Assembly: GCF_017353185.1 (NCBI RefSeq)
Contig: NZ_JAFMYV010000005.1
Coordinates: 1 to 64,000 of the forward strand
Reading direction: 5' to 3'
From: Fibrella rubiginis
Lineage (GTDB): Bacteria; Bacteroidota; Bacteroidia; Cytophagales; Spirosomataceae
Length of the DNA stretch: 64,000 bases
In this document: positions 25,155 through 34,024 of the stretch, one piece after another
Numbering within the stretch: position 1 is the stretch's first letter
Layout of the letters: every line of letters begins with the position of its first letter
The notes under the pieces: generated by a model
What the model was told of the DNA's origin: nothing
The model's database searches: none
What the model saw: only the letters and a program-made list of their open reading frames with translations
Position numbers and translations under genes: made by a program

Positions 25155-25955
25155 ATGATTACCGAAACCACTTCCCATTACGACCATCTGGAGCAGATGT
25201 CGGTCCACGACCTGCTGGTGAACATCAATAAAGAAGACAAAACCGTGCCGCTGGCCGTAGAAAGGGCTATTCCGCAGTTGGAGGCCCTTGCCACGCAGGT
25301 AACGGCCCGGATGCGCGAGGGCGGTCGGTTATTTTACATTGGCGCGGGTACCAGTGGTCGGCTTGGCGTGGTCGATGCCTCGGAGTGCCCGCCCACGTAT
25401 GGCGTGCCACATGACCTGGTGGTGGGCATCATTGCCGGGGGTGACGGGGCCATTCGGAAGGCCGTGGAATTTGCCGAAGATGACCCCAATCAGGCCTGGA
25501 AAGACCTTGGTGCCTACAAGATAGAACCCATTGACACCGTGGTGGGTATTGCCGCGTCGGGCCGGACTCCCTACGTCATTGGCGGGCTGCAACAGGCGCG
25601 GGCGGCGGGTTGCCTCACGGGCTGTATTGTCTGCAACCCTGGCTCAGCGGTAGCAGCAGCGGCCCAATTTCCGGTGGAAGTGGTGACAGGACCGGAGTTC
25701 GTAACGGGTAGCACGCGCATGAAGGCGGGTACGGCGCAGAAGCTGGCCCTCAATATGTTATCGACCACGGTGATGATTCAGCTGGGCCGGGTGCGGGGCA
25801 ACAAAATGGTCGATATGCAACTCTCGAACATCAAACTGCAACAGCGCGCGGCCCGCATGGTTATGGACGAAACGGGCGTGTCGGAAACCGAAGCACAGGA
25901 CCTGCTAGCCCGCTTTGGCAACGTCCGGGGGGCAATTGATAATTATAAAAAATAG
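25155..25955 (+). CDS. murQ: N-acetylmuramic acid 6-phosphate etherase
   Basis: 266 aa SIS-domain enzyme. The motif FYIGAGTSGRLGVVDASECPPTYG (about 61-84) and the second SIS loop VGIAASGRTPYVIGGL (about 130-145) are diagnostic for MurQ, together with VTGPEFVTGSTRMKAGTAQK. It cleaves the lactyl ether of MurNAc-6-P to give GlcNAc-6-P in peptidoglycan recycling. It is a little shorter at the C-terminus than E. coli MurQ, which also has a helical tail. No MurNAc transporter or kinase gene is adjacent. Confidence 0.95.
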   Translation: MITETTSHYDHLEQMSVHDLLVNINKEDKTVPLAVERAIPQLEALATQVTARMREGGRLFYIGAGTSGRLGVVDASECPPTYGVPHDLVVGIIAGGDGAIRKAVEFAEDDPNQAWKDLGAYKIEPIDTVVGIAASGRTPYVIGGLQQARAAGCLTGCIVCNPGSAVAAAAQFPVEVVTGPEFVTGSTRMKAGTAQKLALNMLSTTVMIQLGRVRGNKMVDMQLSNIKLQQRAARMVMDETGVSETEAQDLLARFGNVRGAIDNYKK

Positions 25956-25965
25956 GTTTTTACCT

Positions 25966-26180
25966 GTCCGAGGGCTATGCCCCCGGCAGGTGCTGCTACT
26001 ACTCTTTGAGTAACCGAGGGCTATGCCCCCGGCAAGTGATGCCACCCCGTTGGGGTTAGTAGGCACGTAGTTGTTTGTCTGCGAAAGCATCACCCCAACG
26101 GGGTGACATCACCTGCCGGGGGCATAGCCCTCGGCTACTCAAAGAGTAGTAGCAGCACCTGCCGAGAGTTATGCTCCCAG
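25966..26180. repeat. Compound inverted repeat with two internal direct repeats
   Basis: Sequence from about 25983-26056 pairs with 26091-26164 (a few mismatches) around a 34-nt loop. The word CCGAGGGCTATGCCCCCGGC occurs at about 25969 and 26014 and in inverted form at about 26112. The innermost stem is CACCCCGTTGGGGT/ACCCCAACGGGGTG. Long open frames through it are repeat artefacts. It starts 10 nt after the murQ stop and ends 18 nt before the next ATG. Confidence 0.92.
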
Positions 26181-26198
26181 ATACAAACAATTTTTTCC

Positions 26199-27239
26199 AT
26201 GAAAGCCCTTCAACTCACTGCCCTGCACCAGCCGTTAGCGCTGGTTGATGTACCAGATCTGACACCCAGCGCGGGTGAGGTGGTCGTTGCCATTAAAGCG
26301 GCGGCGCTCAACCACCGCGACGTGTTTGTTCAGCAGGGGCTATACCCCGGCATTGCCTTGCCCGTCATTCCCGGCTCAGACGGGGCTGGGGTTGTATCGG
26401 CGGTGGGTGAGGGTGTCGATCCGGCCTGGATCGGGCGCGAAGTAGTCATCAACCCGGCCCTGAACTGGGGACCAAATCCAGCCTACTATACCCCACAGTT
26501 CAAGATTCTGGGTATGCCCGACAACGGTACGTTTGCCGAAAAAGTGGTTATTCCAGTCACGAATGTTTACCCAAAGCCTGCGCACCTGTCGTTTGAACAG
26601 GCTGCCGCTGTGCCCCTGGCTGGCCTAACGGCCTGGCGGGCGTTGATAACGCGGGCAGCCTTGTCGACTACATCCCAAACGCCTGATCGTGTGTTGATTA
26701 CAGGGGTAGGAGGCGGCGTAGCCTTGTTCGCCTTGCAGTTTGCGGTGGCGGCCGGGGCCGAGGTTTGGGTCACGTCGGGGTCACCCGAAAAGCTGGACAA
26801 AGCAATGGCACTCGGTGCCAAAGGAGGCGTCAGCTACAAAGAACCCGACTGGCACAAGACGCTGCTTTCAAAAGCCACGCAGGGTAACGCGGCCCTGGCC
26901 AAAGCGGGCTATTTCGATGTCATCATTGACAGTGCCGCCGGGCCTGATTTTGCCCGGCTGACGCAGGTGGCTGCGCCGGGTGGTCGGATTGCGTTTTTCG
27001 GCGGCACCACTGGCAAGATTACCGACGTGCAACCGTCGGTGGTTTTCTTCAAGCACCTGTCCATTTTCGGTAGCACCATGGGTAGCGATGCCGAGTTCGC
27101 GGCCATGCTTCAGTTCGTGTCAACTCATCAACTGGTGCCGGTCATTGATTCGGTCCGGCCACTGGCCGAGGGGCAAGCCGCTTATGACCGTATGAACGCG
27201 GGTCAGCAACTGGGCAAGCTGGTGCTGACGGTGGAATAG
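26199..27239 (+). CDS. Zinc-containing/quinone oxidoreductase (MDR superfamily)
   Basis: 346 aa from the ATG outside the upstream repeat. GroES-like N-terminal domain has AALNHRDVFVQQGLYPGIALPVIPGSDGAGVV. The Rossmann NAD(P)-binding part begins at RVLITGVGGGVALFALQFAVAAGAEVWVTSG. No cysteine ligands for catalytic or structural zinc were noted in the usual places, so it belongs to the quinone-reductase-like/zinc-independent MDR branch, NADPH-dependent. The substrate is unknown. It is 3 nt upstream of the next gene and probably cotranscribed with it. Confidence 0.9.
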   Translation: MKALQLTALHQPLALVDVPDLTPSAGEVVVAIKAAALNHRDVFVQQGLYPGIALPVIPGSDGAGVVSAVGEGVDPAWIGREVVINPALNWGPNPAYYTPQFKILGMPDNGTFAEKVVIPVTNVYPKPAHLSFEQAAAVPLAGLTAWRALITRAALSTTSQTPDRVLITGVGGGVALFALQFAVAAGAEVWVTSGSPEKLDKAMALGAKGGVSYKEPDWHKTLLSKATQGNAALAKAGYFDVIIDSAAGPDFARLTQVAAPGGRIAFFGGTTGKITDVQPSVVFFKHLSIFGSTMGSDAEFAAMLQFVSTHQLVPVIDSVRPLAEGQAAYDRMNAGQQLGKLVLTVE

Positions 27240-27242
27240 GGC

Positions 27243-28538
27243 ATGATTGGGCTGTCTCCAAACCTGACTTTCCCGACAAGTTGCCCCGCTTGCAGGGCCA
27301 ACAACTTGTCGGGTGAAATCCGGTTTGGGGGTACGGTTACGCTGGTCGAAACCACTTGTGCGGCGTGTGATACGGCCTATTGTCAAACGCTACCAACGGG
27401 TCAGTTTAACCGATTTCCAGTTGCCATATCAGCTGATAAACAGCATGTTACTGTGGCTGAACGCGGTCGGTGGCTGGTGGATCTGGTAAAGCGAAACATG
27501 ATCAGGGCTGATGCTGGCAGCGTCAACGGCTATGCACTGCCTTCTCGGTCTGGTGCGCTGGCTAACCCCTTGGCTGTTAACCCTGGTCCCGTTCTACTCC
27601 TGTGCCTTGACCCCTGCTACGGTCATGCGCTGATGATGCTCTTCAATGCCCAGCGGCATCATGAACAGCATCCCGACCTGCCTATTATTGTGGTTGTGCC
27701 CCGGGCAATTGCCTGGCTTGTGCCCGATTACGTAGCCGAAACGTGGGTGATCGATTTACCCCTTTCCGCGCTGGAAACGCCGGTTGCAGGCTTCGATGCC
27801 TTCGTGAAAACGCAGCTACTTGCCCGGTTTTCAACTGTTTGGCTGAGTCAGGCCCGCATTCACTTCGATCACCGCACCACCCGTTTTGCCGACTTCACAC
27901 GCACTCAAAAATTCGACCTGCGCCAGTTCGACACGTCGTTAACCGAGTCGATCCCAAAGCTGACGTTTGTGTTGCGCGAAGACCGGCTGTGGCTGCGGCA
28001 CGGCTGGGAACGGCTGCTGCACAAGAGCCTGATCAGGCTCGGTTTGGGCGAAAAAACGCGTCGATTCTGGGCGCGCTGGCAGGCGGTACGATACCGGAAA
28101 TTGGCCCACTATATTCATCAGCAACTGCCCTTCGTCAGCCTGGTGGCGGTGGGCATTACAGGTAGTGATCAGTACCCTATCGACCTGGGTTATGCCGTTG
28201 AGGATCACCGCAAAACGACCCCGATTTCGCCCGAACAAGAACGCGCTTGGTGTGCACAATATGCTCGTAGTCAACTAGTTATTGGTGTACACGGTTCAGG
28301 TATGTTGCTGCCCACGGCCCTGGCAGCTGGCTTCATAAACCTGCTCCCCCCCGACAAGCTGGCTCATTATGCCGAAGACATTCTGCTGGCCCACGACAAC
28401 CCCATTCACCAGACCCTGCTGGGTCGTTTTCTGCCTACCAGTGCGTCGCCTCGGCAGGTGGCTGATCTGGTCGTTTCCATGCTCACCGAGTTCCCCGTCT
28501 GGCTGGCCGAAGAACGGGAGCGCAACGATGGGCTGTAG
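27243..28538 (+). CDS. Uncharacterised protein with an N-terminal zinc ribbon, glycosyltransferase-like C-terminus
   Basis: 431 aa. The N-terminus has two Cys pairs, CPAC (15-18) and CAAC (39-42), in a zinc-ribbon-like arrangement with another Cys at 47. The central part, VLLLCLDPCYGHALMMLFNAQRHHEQHPDLPIIVVVP, looks like a Rossmann segment. The C-terminal SQLVIGVHGSGMLLPTALAAGFINLLP resembles the GT61-type glycosyltransferase motif. I infer a glycosyltransferase, with weak support. No membrane segment. It follows the oxidoreductase gene by 3 nt. Confidence 0.75.
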   Translation: MIGLSPNLTFPTSCPACRANNLSGEIRFGGTVTLVETTCAACDTAYCQTLPTGQFNRFPVAISADKQHVTVAERGRWLVDLVKRNMIRADAGSVNGYALPSRSGALANPLAVNPGPVLLLCLDPCYGHALMMLFNAQRHHEQHPDLPIIVVVPRAIAWLVPDYVAETWVIDLPLSALETPVAGFDAFVKTQLLARFSTVWLSQARIHFDHRTTRFADFTRTQKFDLRQFDTSLTESIPKLTFVLREDRLWLRHGWERLLHKSLIRLGLGEKTRRFWARWQAVRYRKLAHYIHQQLPFVSLVAVGITGSDQYPIDLGYAVEDHRKTTPISPEQERAWCAQYARSQLVIGVHGSGMLLPTALAAGFINLLPPDKLAHYAEDILLAHDNPIHQTLLGRFLPTSASPRQVADLVVSMLTEFPVWLAEERERNDGL

Positions 28539-28555
28539 AGACGAGGCACTGACTG

Positions 28556-29215
28556 TTACTTACCGCCAAACGTGTAGCCGACGGCAATGTTGACAATCAG
28601 GGGGGTGTTGGCAATGCCAATGTTGGGTACGTCTAGCTGTTCGGTCCTGCCCGTTGCTTTATTCGTATAGCTGAATGTGTCGTTAGCCTGGCTACTGCTC
28701 ACATTCTGCCACCACCGGATACTGCTGCTGGTAGTGATCCCCTGCAAAACCGGCGATGTGCTGTTTTTGAAAGGCATATACCGGTAGTAGGCACCAATAC
28801 CCAGTGTGATTGTTCGGAAGGCCGCGACCCGGTTGGCCAGTGACTGCTCGGCGTTGTCGGCGTAGACTTCCCAACTATGCAGTTTTGGTTCGAAGCGAAC
28901 GTCGAAAAAGGAGGTGAACCGGTAGCCTATGCCAAAGCCGGTGGTATAGGGCAGATGCAGCGCCAGCCGGTTGTCTTTGAAGGCCCCCGCCACCGGCAAA
29001 TCGAGCGAAAAGCCGTGCGAATAATCGAAGCTCATGCGCTTCGTGAAATAGTTGACTTCCACATTACCGCCCCCCAGTACAAGCGGCTGCTGAAGGCCAA
29101 ATAGCAGGCTAAACCGGTTGCTGTAGAGCAGGTCAGGTTGCATCGAAGGCTGGGCAATGGCAGTAGTTACAGCGGCCAGAGTGCAGATCGTGAGTGTAAT
29201 CAGCTTGGTTTTCAT
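28556..29215 (-). CDS. Predicted outer-membrane beta-barrel protein
   Basis: 219 aa with a signal peptide (LITLTICTLAAVTTAIAQ). Alternating aromatic/hydrophobic strands, for example NVEVNYFTKRMSFDYSHGFSL, TGFGIGYRFTSFFDVRFEP, ITLGIGAYYRYMPF and the C-terminal PLIVNIAVGYTFGGK, suggest an eight-stranded barrel of the OmpA/OmpW type. Function unknown. Immediately downstream of another exported protein on the same strand (15 nt), so the two probably act together. Confidence 0.75.
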   Translation of the reverse strand: MKTKLITLTICTLAAVTTAIAQPSMQPDLLYSNRFSLLFGLQQPLVLGGGNVEVNYFTKRMSFDYSHGFSLDLPVAGAFKDNRLALHLPYTTGFGIGYRFTSFFDVRFEPKLHSWEVYADNAEQSLANRVAAFRTITLGIGAYYRYMPFKNSTSPVLQGITTSSSIRWWQNVSSSQANDTFSYTNKATGRTEQLDVPNIGIANTPLIVNIAVGYTFGGK

Positions 29216-29230
29216 GGTGCTGGCTGGTAG

Positions 29231-29788
29231 TTAGAATTGGAAACCTACAATCAGACTAGCCTGCGGAAACGTGTCGGATTCGCCGCCCCGTGGTCCAATA
29301 TTCGACGAGATGCTGCTGATAACGCCAGCCTGCGGCAGCAGATACAAGCCTGAGCGGCCCTTGCCCGCCAGCGAGAACAGGTAGCCCGCGTTGGCTTCCC
29401 AAAACCAGGAAAGGTGGTTGTAGTCCTTACCGTCGAAGCGGTTTTTGGTACCTTCCGAAAACCCGATATTGGTTTTTCCTTCCAGGTGCAGCCCCCGCCA
29501 CACAAACTGACGATACCCCACCATGAGCATGTACTCATTTATTTTTTCGACAATATCATGCCTCACATTAGGGCGGATGTAAACCCCAACCAGAAGGTCG
29601 CCCCGGTTGGTGCCGGTGAGGCTGGTAATGGTGCGTGTAGCCTGTAACCGAATAATGCCAACGTTGGGCAGAAAGGGTTGAACCAGTTCGGTTTCGATAC
29701 CCCATTTGGGCGACATGGTCTGCGCAAAGCCTGGCAGCATGCTAAACATGAACCAGCAGGTGGCAACAATTAAGATGGTCTTTTTCAC
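29231..29788 (-). CDS. Exported barrel-like protein, partner of the preceding gene
   Basis: 185 aa with signal peptide (TILIVATCWFMFSMLPGFAQ). Sequence shows barrel-type strands such as GIETELVQPFLPNVGIIRLQATRTI, EYMLMVGYRQFVWRGLHLEGKTNIGFSEG and FWEANAGYLFSLAGKGRSGLYLLPQAGV, ending QASLIVGFQF, a typical C-terminal aromatic outer-membrane-protein end. No enzyme motif. Likely an outer-membrane protein co-expressed with the following 219-aa protein and perhaps under control of the nearby Crp-type regulator, though that is only proximity. Confidence 0.75.
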   Translation of the reverse strand: MKKTILIVATCWFMFSMLPGFAQTMSPKWGIETELVQPFLPNVGIIRLQATRTITSLTGTNRGDLLVGVYIRPNVRHDIVEKINEYMLMVGYRQFVWRGLHLEGKTNIGFSEGTKNRFDGKDYNHLSWFWEANAGYLFSLAGKGRSGLYLLPQAGVISSISSNIGPRGGESDTFPQASLIVGFQF

Positions 29789-29862
29789 GACTTTATGCTG
29801 TTTAGTGATAGCACAAAGGTGAGCTTCGCCGCTGCCCCGAATGATTGATTTCGGTTAAGAAA

Positions 29863-30438
29863 TCACCGGGTTGCCATGCGCTTTCGTATTCGGCTCAGGC
29901 TTTCTGGTTTTATGCCTAGGAACGAGGCGATATGGTACTGAGGTACCCGCTGAAACAGGTCAGGGCGGGCCCGAATCAATTGCTGGTAGCGGACCTCCGG
30001 CGATTGATTCGTCAGCAGTGTATTGCGGGCGCTCAGGCTAAGAAAGGCCCTTTCGGCTGAAATACGGCCTATTCGTTCAAAAACCGGATGCTGCTGGTAG
30101 AGTTGCTCCAGGTCGGTTCGGCTGAATTGAACAAGCGCGCAGTCTTCCAGTGCCTGCACGTTCTCCAGGGTGGGCTGGCCCGTCAAAAAGCTTAGGTAGT
30201 CGGTGTACAGGGCGTTCTCGAAGAAAAACTGGATCGTTTTTTCTTCACCATCGACGGTATGAAACAGGCGTAACGAACCTGAGTAAATGAACGTGACCAT
30301 GCGGCAAATGTCTCCCTGCCGCATCAGCCATTCTTTTTTTCGAAGTCGCCTGGTTGTGGTAATGGCAACAAACGCCTGCTCTTCGGTTTCGGTGAGCGAA
30401 GCGATGGTGTTGAGTTGCTGAAGTAAACGGTCGGTCAT
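29863..30438 (-). CDS. Crp/Fnr family transcriptional regulator
   Basis: 191 aa. The N-terminal cyclic-nucleotide-binding-like domain (RLRKKEWLMRQGDICRMVTFIYSGSLRLFHTVDGEEKTIQFFFENALYTDYLSFLTGQPT) is followed by a dimerisation helix and an HTH region (YHIASFLGIKPESLSRIRKRM). Members of this Bacteroidota group usually lack the cAMP-binding residues, and no Cys cluster for an Fe-S sensor is present, so the signal is unknown. It is divergent from the heme-degrading-domain gene with only 40 nt between the starts. Confidence 0.92.
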   Translation of the reverse strand: MTDRLLQQLNTIASLTETEEQAFVAITTTRRLRKKEWLMRQGDICRMVTFIYSGSLRLFHTVDGEEKTIQFFFENALYTDYLSFLTGQPTLENVQALEDCALVQFSRTDLEQLYQQHPVFERIGRISAERAFLSLSARNTLLTNQSPEVRYQQLIRARPDLFQRVPQYHIASFLGIKPESLSRIRKRMATR

Positions 30439-30478
30439 ACCCGTAAGATAAGGGTTCGTTCTTGATTAAGTTTACCCC

Positions 30479-30985
30479 ATGGATGCACAAAACGACCACA
30501 CCGACGACCTGGCGCGGATTGCTCTTCAGGAAGACCGGCTACAATTCGATACGTTTACCCCCGAAACCGCCTGGCAACTGGGCATGCGGCTGAAAGAAGC
30601 CGTCGAAGCAAGCGGAAAGGCTGCGGCCATCGATATTCAGCTAACGGGGCAACCCTTGTTTTTCTTCGCCATGCCCGGCACCACCCCCGACAATGTCGAC
30701 TGGATACGGCGGAAGCGCAACGTAGTGCATCGGTATCACCGCAGTTCCTACGCCATTGGGCTGGAGCTAAAACAAACCCAAACTACGCTACACGACCGGC
30801 CGTGGCTCAACGTGCAGGACCATGCGGCGGCGGGGGGCTGTTTTCCCATCCGGCTGCGGGGCACGGGCTTCATTGGCACCATCACCATATCGGGCTTACC
30901 CCAGCGCGAAGATCACAGCATTGTGGTGGCCGTTCTGGCCGATTGGTTTGGGTTGCCCCTCGACAATTTGGCTTTAAACAAGTAA
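30479..30985 (+). CDS. Heme-degrading domain (UPF0303/GlcG-like) protein
   Basis: 168 aa. The sequence ALQEDRLQFDTFTPETAWQLGMRL, AAAIDIQLTGQPLFFFAMPGTTPDNVDWIRRKRNVVHRYHRSSYAIG and GFIGTITISGLPQREDHSIVVAVL matches the UPF0303/HbpS-like family, related to GlcG/HbpS proteins that bind heme. Its exact biochemical role is unknown. The stop codon overlaps the start of the next gene as TAATG, so translation may be coupled. Confidence 0.88.
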   Translation: MDAQNDHTDDLARIALQEDRLQFDTFTPETAWQLGMRLKEAVEASGKAAAIDIQLTGQPLFFFAMPGTTPDNVDWIRRKRNVVHRYHRSSYAIGLELKQTQTTLHDRPWLNVQDHAAAGGCFPIRLRGTGFIGTITISGLPQREDHSIVVAVLADWFGLPLDNLALNK

Positions 30986-31362
30986 TGATAGATATACCAG
31001 TGCCGCCAATGACTGATAAGCAATTCACTCTCTACGCCATTCCAAATTGTGATACCGTGAAAAAAGCCCGCCTGTGGCTGGCCAATCATGGCGTTGATTA
31101 TCAATTCAATGACTATAAAAAGCAGGGCATTAGCCGGGAAAAGATCGAGCAATGGCTGTCGCAAAAGCCGTGGGAAGAGCTAGTCAACCGAGCCGGAACA
31201 ACCTGGAAAAAACTACCCGACGCCGATAAGCCCACTAACGCTGAAGAAGCCATCGCGCTGATGCTCGAAAAACCCTCTGTGATTCGCAGACCCCTAATTG
31301 AAGCCAATGGAGAAATTGTGCTGTTGGGATTTAATGCCGAGCAATACGAGGCTGCGTTTTAG
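30985..31362 (+). CDS. YffB/Spx-type arsenate reductase-like protein
   Basis: 125 aa if started at the ATG overlapping the preceding stop (TAATG); an ATG 24 nt downstream gives the more usual N-terminus for the family (MTDKQFTLYAIPNCDTVKKARLWL). The IPNCDTVKKA motif has one active-site Cys, with no CxxC partner, as in YffB. The thioredoxin-like fold then shows FNDYKKQGISREKIEQWL and PSVIRRPLIEANG. Homologues are reductase-like or RNA-polymerase-binding (Spx-like), and activity on arsenate is unlikely. It is coupled to the heme-degrading-domain gene. Confidence 0.9.
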   Translation: MIDIPVPPMTDKQFTLYAIPNCDTVKKARLWLANHGVDYQFNDYKKQGISREKIEQWLSQKPWEELVNRAGTTWKKLPDADKPTNAEEAIALMLEKPSVIRRPLIEANGEIVLLGFNAEQYEAAF

Positions 31363-31425
31363 GTTGTTTTCTGCTTCGCGCGGGACGCCTAGTCGAAGGG
31401 CGACCCGCGCGAAGCAGAAAACAAC
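31363..31425. repeat. Perfect 22-bp palindrome between convergent genes
   Basis: Arms 31363-31384 and 31404-31425 are exact reverse complements around a 19-nt loop. The stem has GCTTCGCGC, as in the element at 4168. It begins directly after the YffB stop and ends 8 nt before the permease stop. It has a sequence similar to a piece at 18180 (TAGTCGAAGGGC). No heptad periodicity was seen in this short element. Confidence 0.95.
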
Positions 31426-31433
31426 ATGATCGC

Positions 31434-32678
31434 TCACTTCGACCGAATGGCATCGACAGGGTTCATGCGGGCGGCGAGGGCAGCGGGTATGATGCCGAAG
31501 ATAGTGCCGATAATGACCGACACCAGCGTGCCCAGCAGGATATTGCCCGGCGTAAGCACGATGTCGAGGCTACCTAACTGCATGAATGACAGCAGGTAGA
31601 CGAGCAGAATACCCACCAACCCACCCACCACAGCCAGCAAAACAGCCTCGAACAGAAACTGGAGCAGGATTACGTAGTTTTTAGCCCCCAGCGATTTCTG
31701 AATGCCAATGATGTTGGTTCGCTCTTTCACCGACACAAACATAATATTGGCAATGCCAAAGCCGCCCACCAGCATGGAAAAGCCACCGATGATCCAGCCG
31801 GCAAAGGTGAGCACACTGAAAATACCACTGATAAACCCCACCACGGCTTCGGGGCGGTTGATGGCAAAACTGTCTTCCTGCGTGGGGCGCAGGCTCCGGC
31901 GGGCACGGAGCAATCCTTTGATCTCACCCTCCAGATTGGTTAAACCAGGGTCTGATTCATAACCTTTTACGCAGATCGTCAGGTTGGGGCGGCTCGATGA
32001 AAACAACTTGGCGAAGCTGTTGTAAGGAATAATGCAGCGCAGGTCGGGGTTGCCGCCAATTTCCAGAAAACCGGCTCCCTTTTTCTCCCCTACGCCAATG
32101 ACCGAAAACTTCAGCCCGGCAATCTGAATCGTTTGCCCAATAGGCGACTGGTTAGGAAACAGCTTGTCGGCTACTTCCCAGCCAATCAGGGTCACGTTGC
32201 GGGCGGCTTCCATTTCCTGCGGCGTAAAATACCGCCCCTGCGCAATGGGCACGTCCGACACTTCTTTGTAATCATACGACACCCCCGACAGCCGCGCACT
32301 GACGCTATTGTTGCCGTTTTTCATCGTCACGCCCCCACGCCCGCTCATGGCTACTACGGCTTTGGCGTTTTCGAGACGCTCAGACAGCAGTCGGTATTCG
32401 TTATACTTAGGTTCGGGCCGCTGAAAATATTTCCACCAGGGGTAATCGTCGGTAAATGAAAACGGCCATTTCTGAATGTAGACCACGTTGGTACCCAGCG
32501 ACCCCAACGATTCCTTGATGCTCCGCTGCATGGAATCGACAATGGTGAACACAGCGATGATGGCGAAAATACCAATCGTAACGCCCAGCAACGACAGCGT
32601 GGTGCGCAACAGATTGGAGCGCAAAGCCTGCCAGGCAAAGCGGAAACTCTCCAGAACTTGGCGGAAGATTATGAGCAC
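31434..32678 (-). CDS. MacB-like ABC transporter permease (FtsX domain)
   Basis: About 414 aa. I used the GTG that gives MLIIFRQVLESFRF, the usual length for the family; a TTG 51 nt upstream is also possible. A first transmembrane helix (LRTTLSLLGVTIGIFAIIAVFTIV) is followed by a large MacB periplasmic core domain (about 45-260) and three C-terminal helices with FSMLVGGFGIANIMFVSVKERTNIIGIQKSLGAKN. This is the permease of a MacB-type exporter for lipoproteins, lipids or antimicrobials. No ATPase is adjacent, so the cognate ABC subunit lies elsewhere. Confidence 0.88.
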   Translation of the reverse strand: MLIIFRQVLESFRFAWQALRSNLLRTTLSLLGVTIGIFAIIAVFTIVDSMQRSIKESLGSLGTNVVYIQKWPFSFTDDYPWWKYFQRPEPKYNEYRLLSERLENAKAVVAMSGRGGVTMKNGNNSVSARLSGVSYDYKEVSDVPIAQGRYFTPQEMEAARNVTLIGWEVADKLFPNQSPIGQTIQIAGLKFSVIGVGEKKGAGFLEIGGNPDLRCIIPYNSFAKLFSSSRPNLTICVKGYESDPGLTNLEGEIKGLLRARRSLRPTQEDSFAINRPEAVVGFISGIFSVLTFAGWIIGGFSMLVGGFGIANIMFVSVKERTNIIGIQKSLGAKNYVILLQFLFEAVLLAVVGGLVGILLVYLLSFMQLGSLDIVLTPGNILLGTLVSVIIGTIFGIIPAALAARMNPVDAIRSK

Positions 32679-32814
32679 AGGATCAGACGATATAGCCTTA
32701 AAACTAACGCCCGTGAAACACCGGACCAATGGGTTTCGGAAGAAACAAACAATAGGCCCGATGCCCGGTCTGATTCTGGGGTTAGACGGTAACGGGCAAC
32801 GAGCTAAACACCTC

Positions 32815-33825
32815 TTACCGATTGACTGTCTCCACTACTGGCGCCACTACCTGAGCGGTGACAGAGGCCTGGCCCCGGTTATCGGGCAGGGGCTGGCCCT
32901 CCACGATCTGGTCGCGGATAAGAAACAGCGGGCGGCCTTTGGCCTGGAAAAACGTGCGCAACACATATTCACCAATGATGCCCAGCGCAATGAGCTGCAC
33001 CCCGCTGAAGAGCGTCAGCAACAGAATCATGGCCGTAAAGCCCTGCGGCACATCGTTGTAGAAAAACTTGCGGTAGAGGTTATAGAGCAGGTAGATAAAG
33101 GCCAGCCCCAACGTACCCACGCCCAGCCGGGTGATGAATTTGATGGGATATTCGCTGAAGTTGAAAATACCGTTGTAGGCCAGGTTAAGCAGCATCTTGA
33201 ACGAATACTTGGCCTCGCCTGCCATCCGTTCGTCGCGCTCGTAGGGCAGGCCTATTTGACGGAAGCCGATCCAGCTACGCATGCCGCGCAGGTAGCGGCT
33301 TTCTTCGGGCATCCGGTTCATCACATCAACCACGCGGCGACTCAGCAGGGCAAAATCACCACTGTCGAGGGGGATCTGGATGGACGAAATAGAGGCCAGA
33401 AACCGGTAGAACAGGTAGTATGCCGACCGTTTCAAGACGCCTTCTTTGCGCTTCTGCCGAATGGCATACACCACATCGAAGCCTTCTTTCAGCTTGGCGT
33501 AAAATTGGGTGAGCAACTCGGGTGGATCCTGCAAATCACCGTCGATAACCATAATCGCTTCGGTGCCCCGCGCCACGGCCAACCCTGCCGTGAGGGCCGT
33601 TTGGTGGCCGTAGTTGCGCGATAGAAACAAGGCATGATACCGTGAATCGGCGAGGGCTAGGTCGCTCATGAACCGGGGCGTTTGGTCGCGGCTGCCGTCG
33701 TCAATCAGCACCACTTCAATGCGCTCCGGTGAACGATCCATCAGGTCGTTAAGCCGCTTCACCAGGTGCGGAAACGTGGCCTGTTCATTATAAAGAGGTA
33801 CGACAAAGGAAATCTGAGGCAGCAT
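32815..33825 (-). CDS. GT2-family glycosyltransferase (DPM1/GtrB-like, membrane-anchored)
   Basis: 336 aa. The GT-A domain (about 1-230) has the N-terminal ISFVVPLYNEQATFPHL, DDGSRDQTPR, and the DxD-type MVIDGDLQDPPEL, followed by RSYLRGMRSWIGF-like segment RYLRGMRSWIGFRQIGLPYERDERMAGEAKYS. Two C-terminal transmembrane helices (FITRLGVGTLGLAFIYLLYNLY and ILLLTLFSGVQLIALGIIGEY) anchor it as in GtrB/ArnC. It likely transfers a sugar to undecaprenyl phosphate. The GT39 enzyme at 7558 uses that sort of donor, though the genes are far apart. Divergent from ggt. Confidence 0.93.
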   Translation of the reverse strand: MLPQISFVVPLYNEQATFPHLVKRLNDLMDRSPERIEVVLIDDGSRDQTPRFMSDLALADSRYHALFLSRNYGHQTALTAGLAVARGTEAIMVIDGDLQDPPELLTQFYAKLKEGFDVVYAIRQKRKEGVLKRSAYYLFYRFLASISSIQIPLDSGDFALLSRRVVDVMNRMPEESRYLRGMRSWIGFRQIGLPYERDERMAGEAKYSFKMLLNLAYNGIFNFSEYPIKFITRLGVGTLGLAFIYLLYNLYRKFFYNDVPQGFTAMILLLTLFSGVQLIALGIIGEYVLRTFFQAKGRPLFLIRDQIVEGQPLPDNRGQASVTAQVVAPVVETVNR

Positions 33826-34024
33826 TGGGGGTTACGTTTCGCTATCGGTCAGGTAACCCCTTCGAGAGGGCGATGCAGCAGCGACAGCTTTTTCATTAAA
33901 TCAGTCGCAAAAATAGCCACTCCACCACGGACCACCACTATTTTTAGCCTTACCGGCCTGACACACTACTGTATGGACTTATGCAAAAGCAGTAGTTTAG
34001 GGGAAAAACCGGCTCATTTGCTCT

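Noticed and set aside
25905-26198. Short open frames with SKSSSSTC-type ends around the murQ downstream repeat
   Set aside because: They are translations of the compound inverted repeat and not protein-like.
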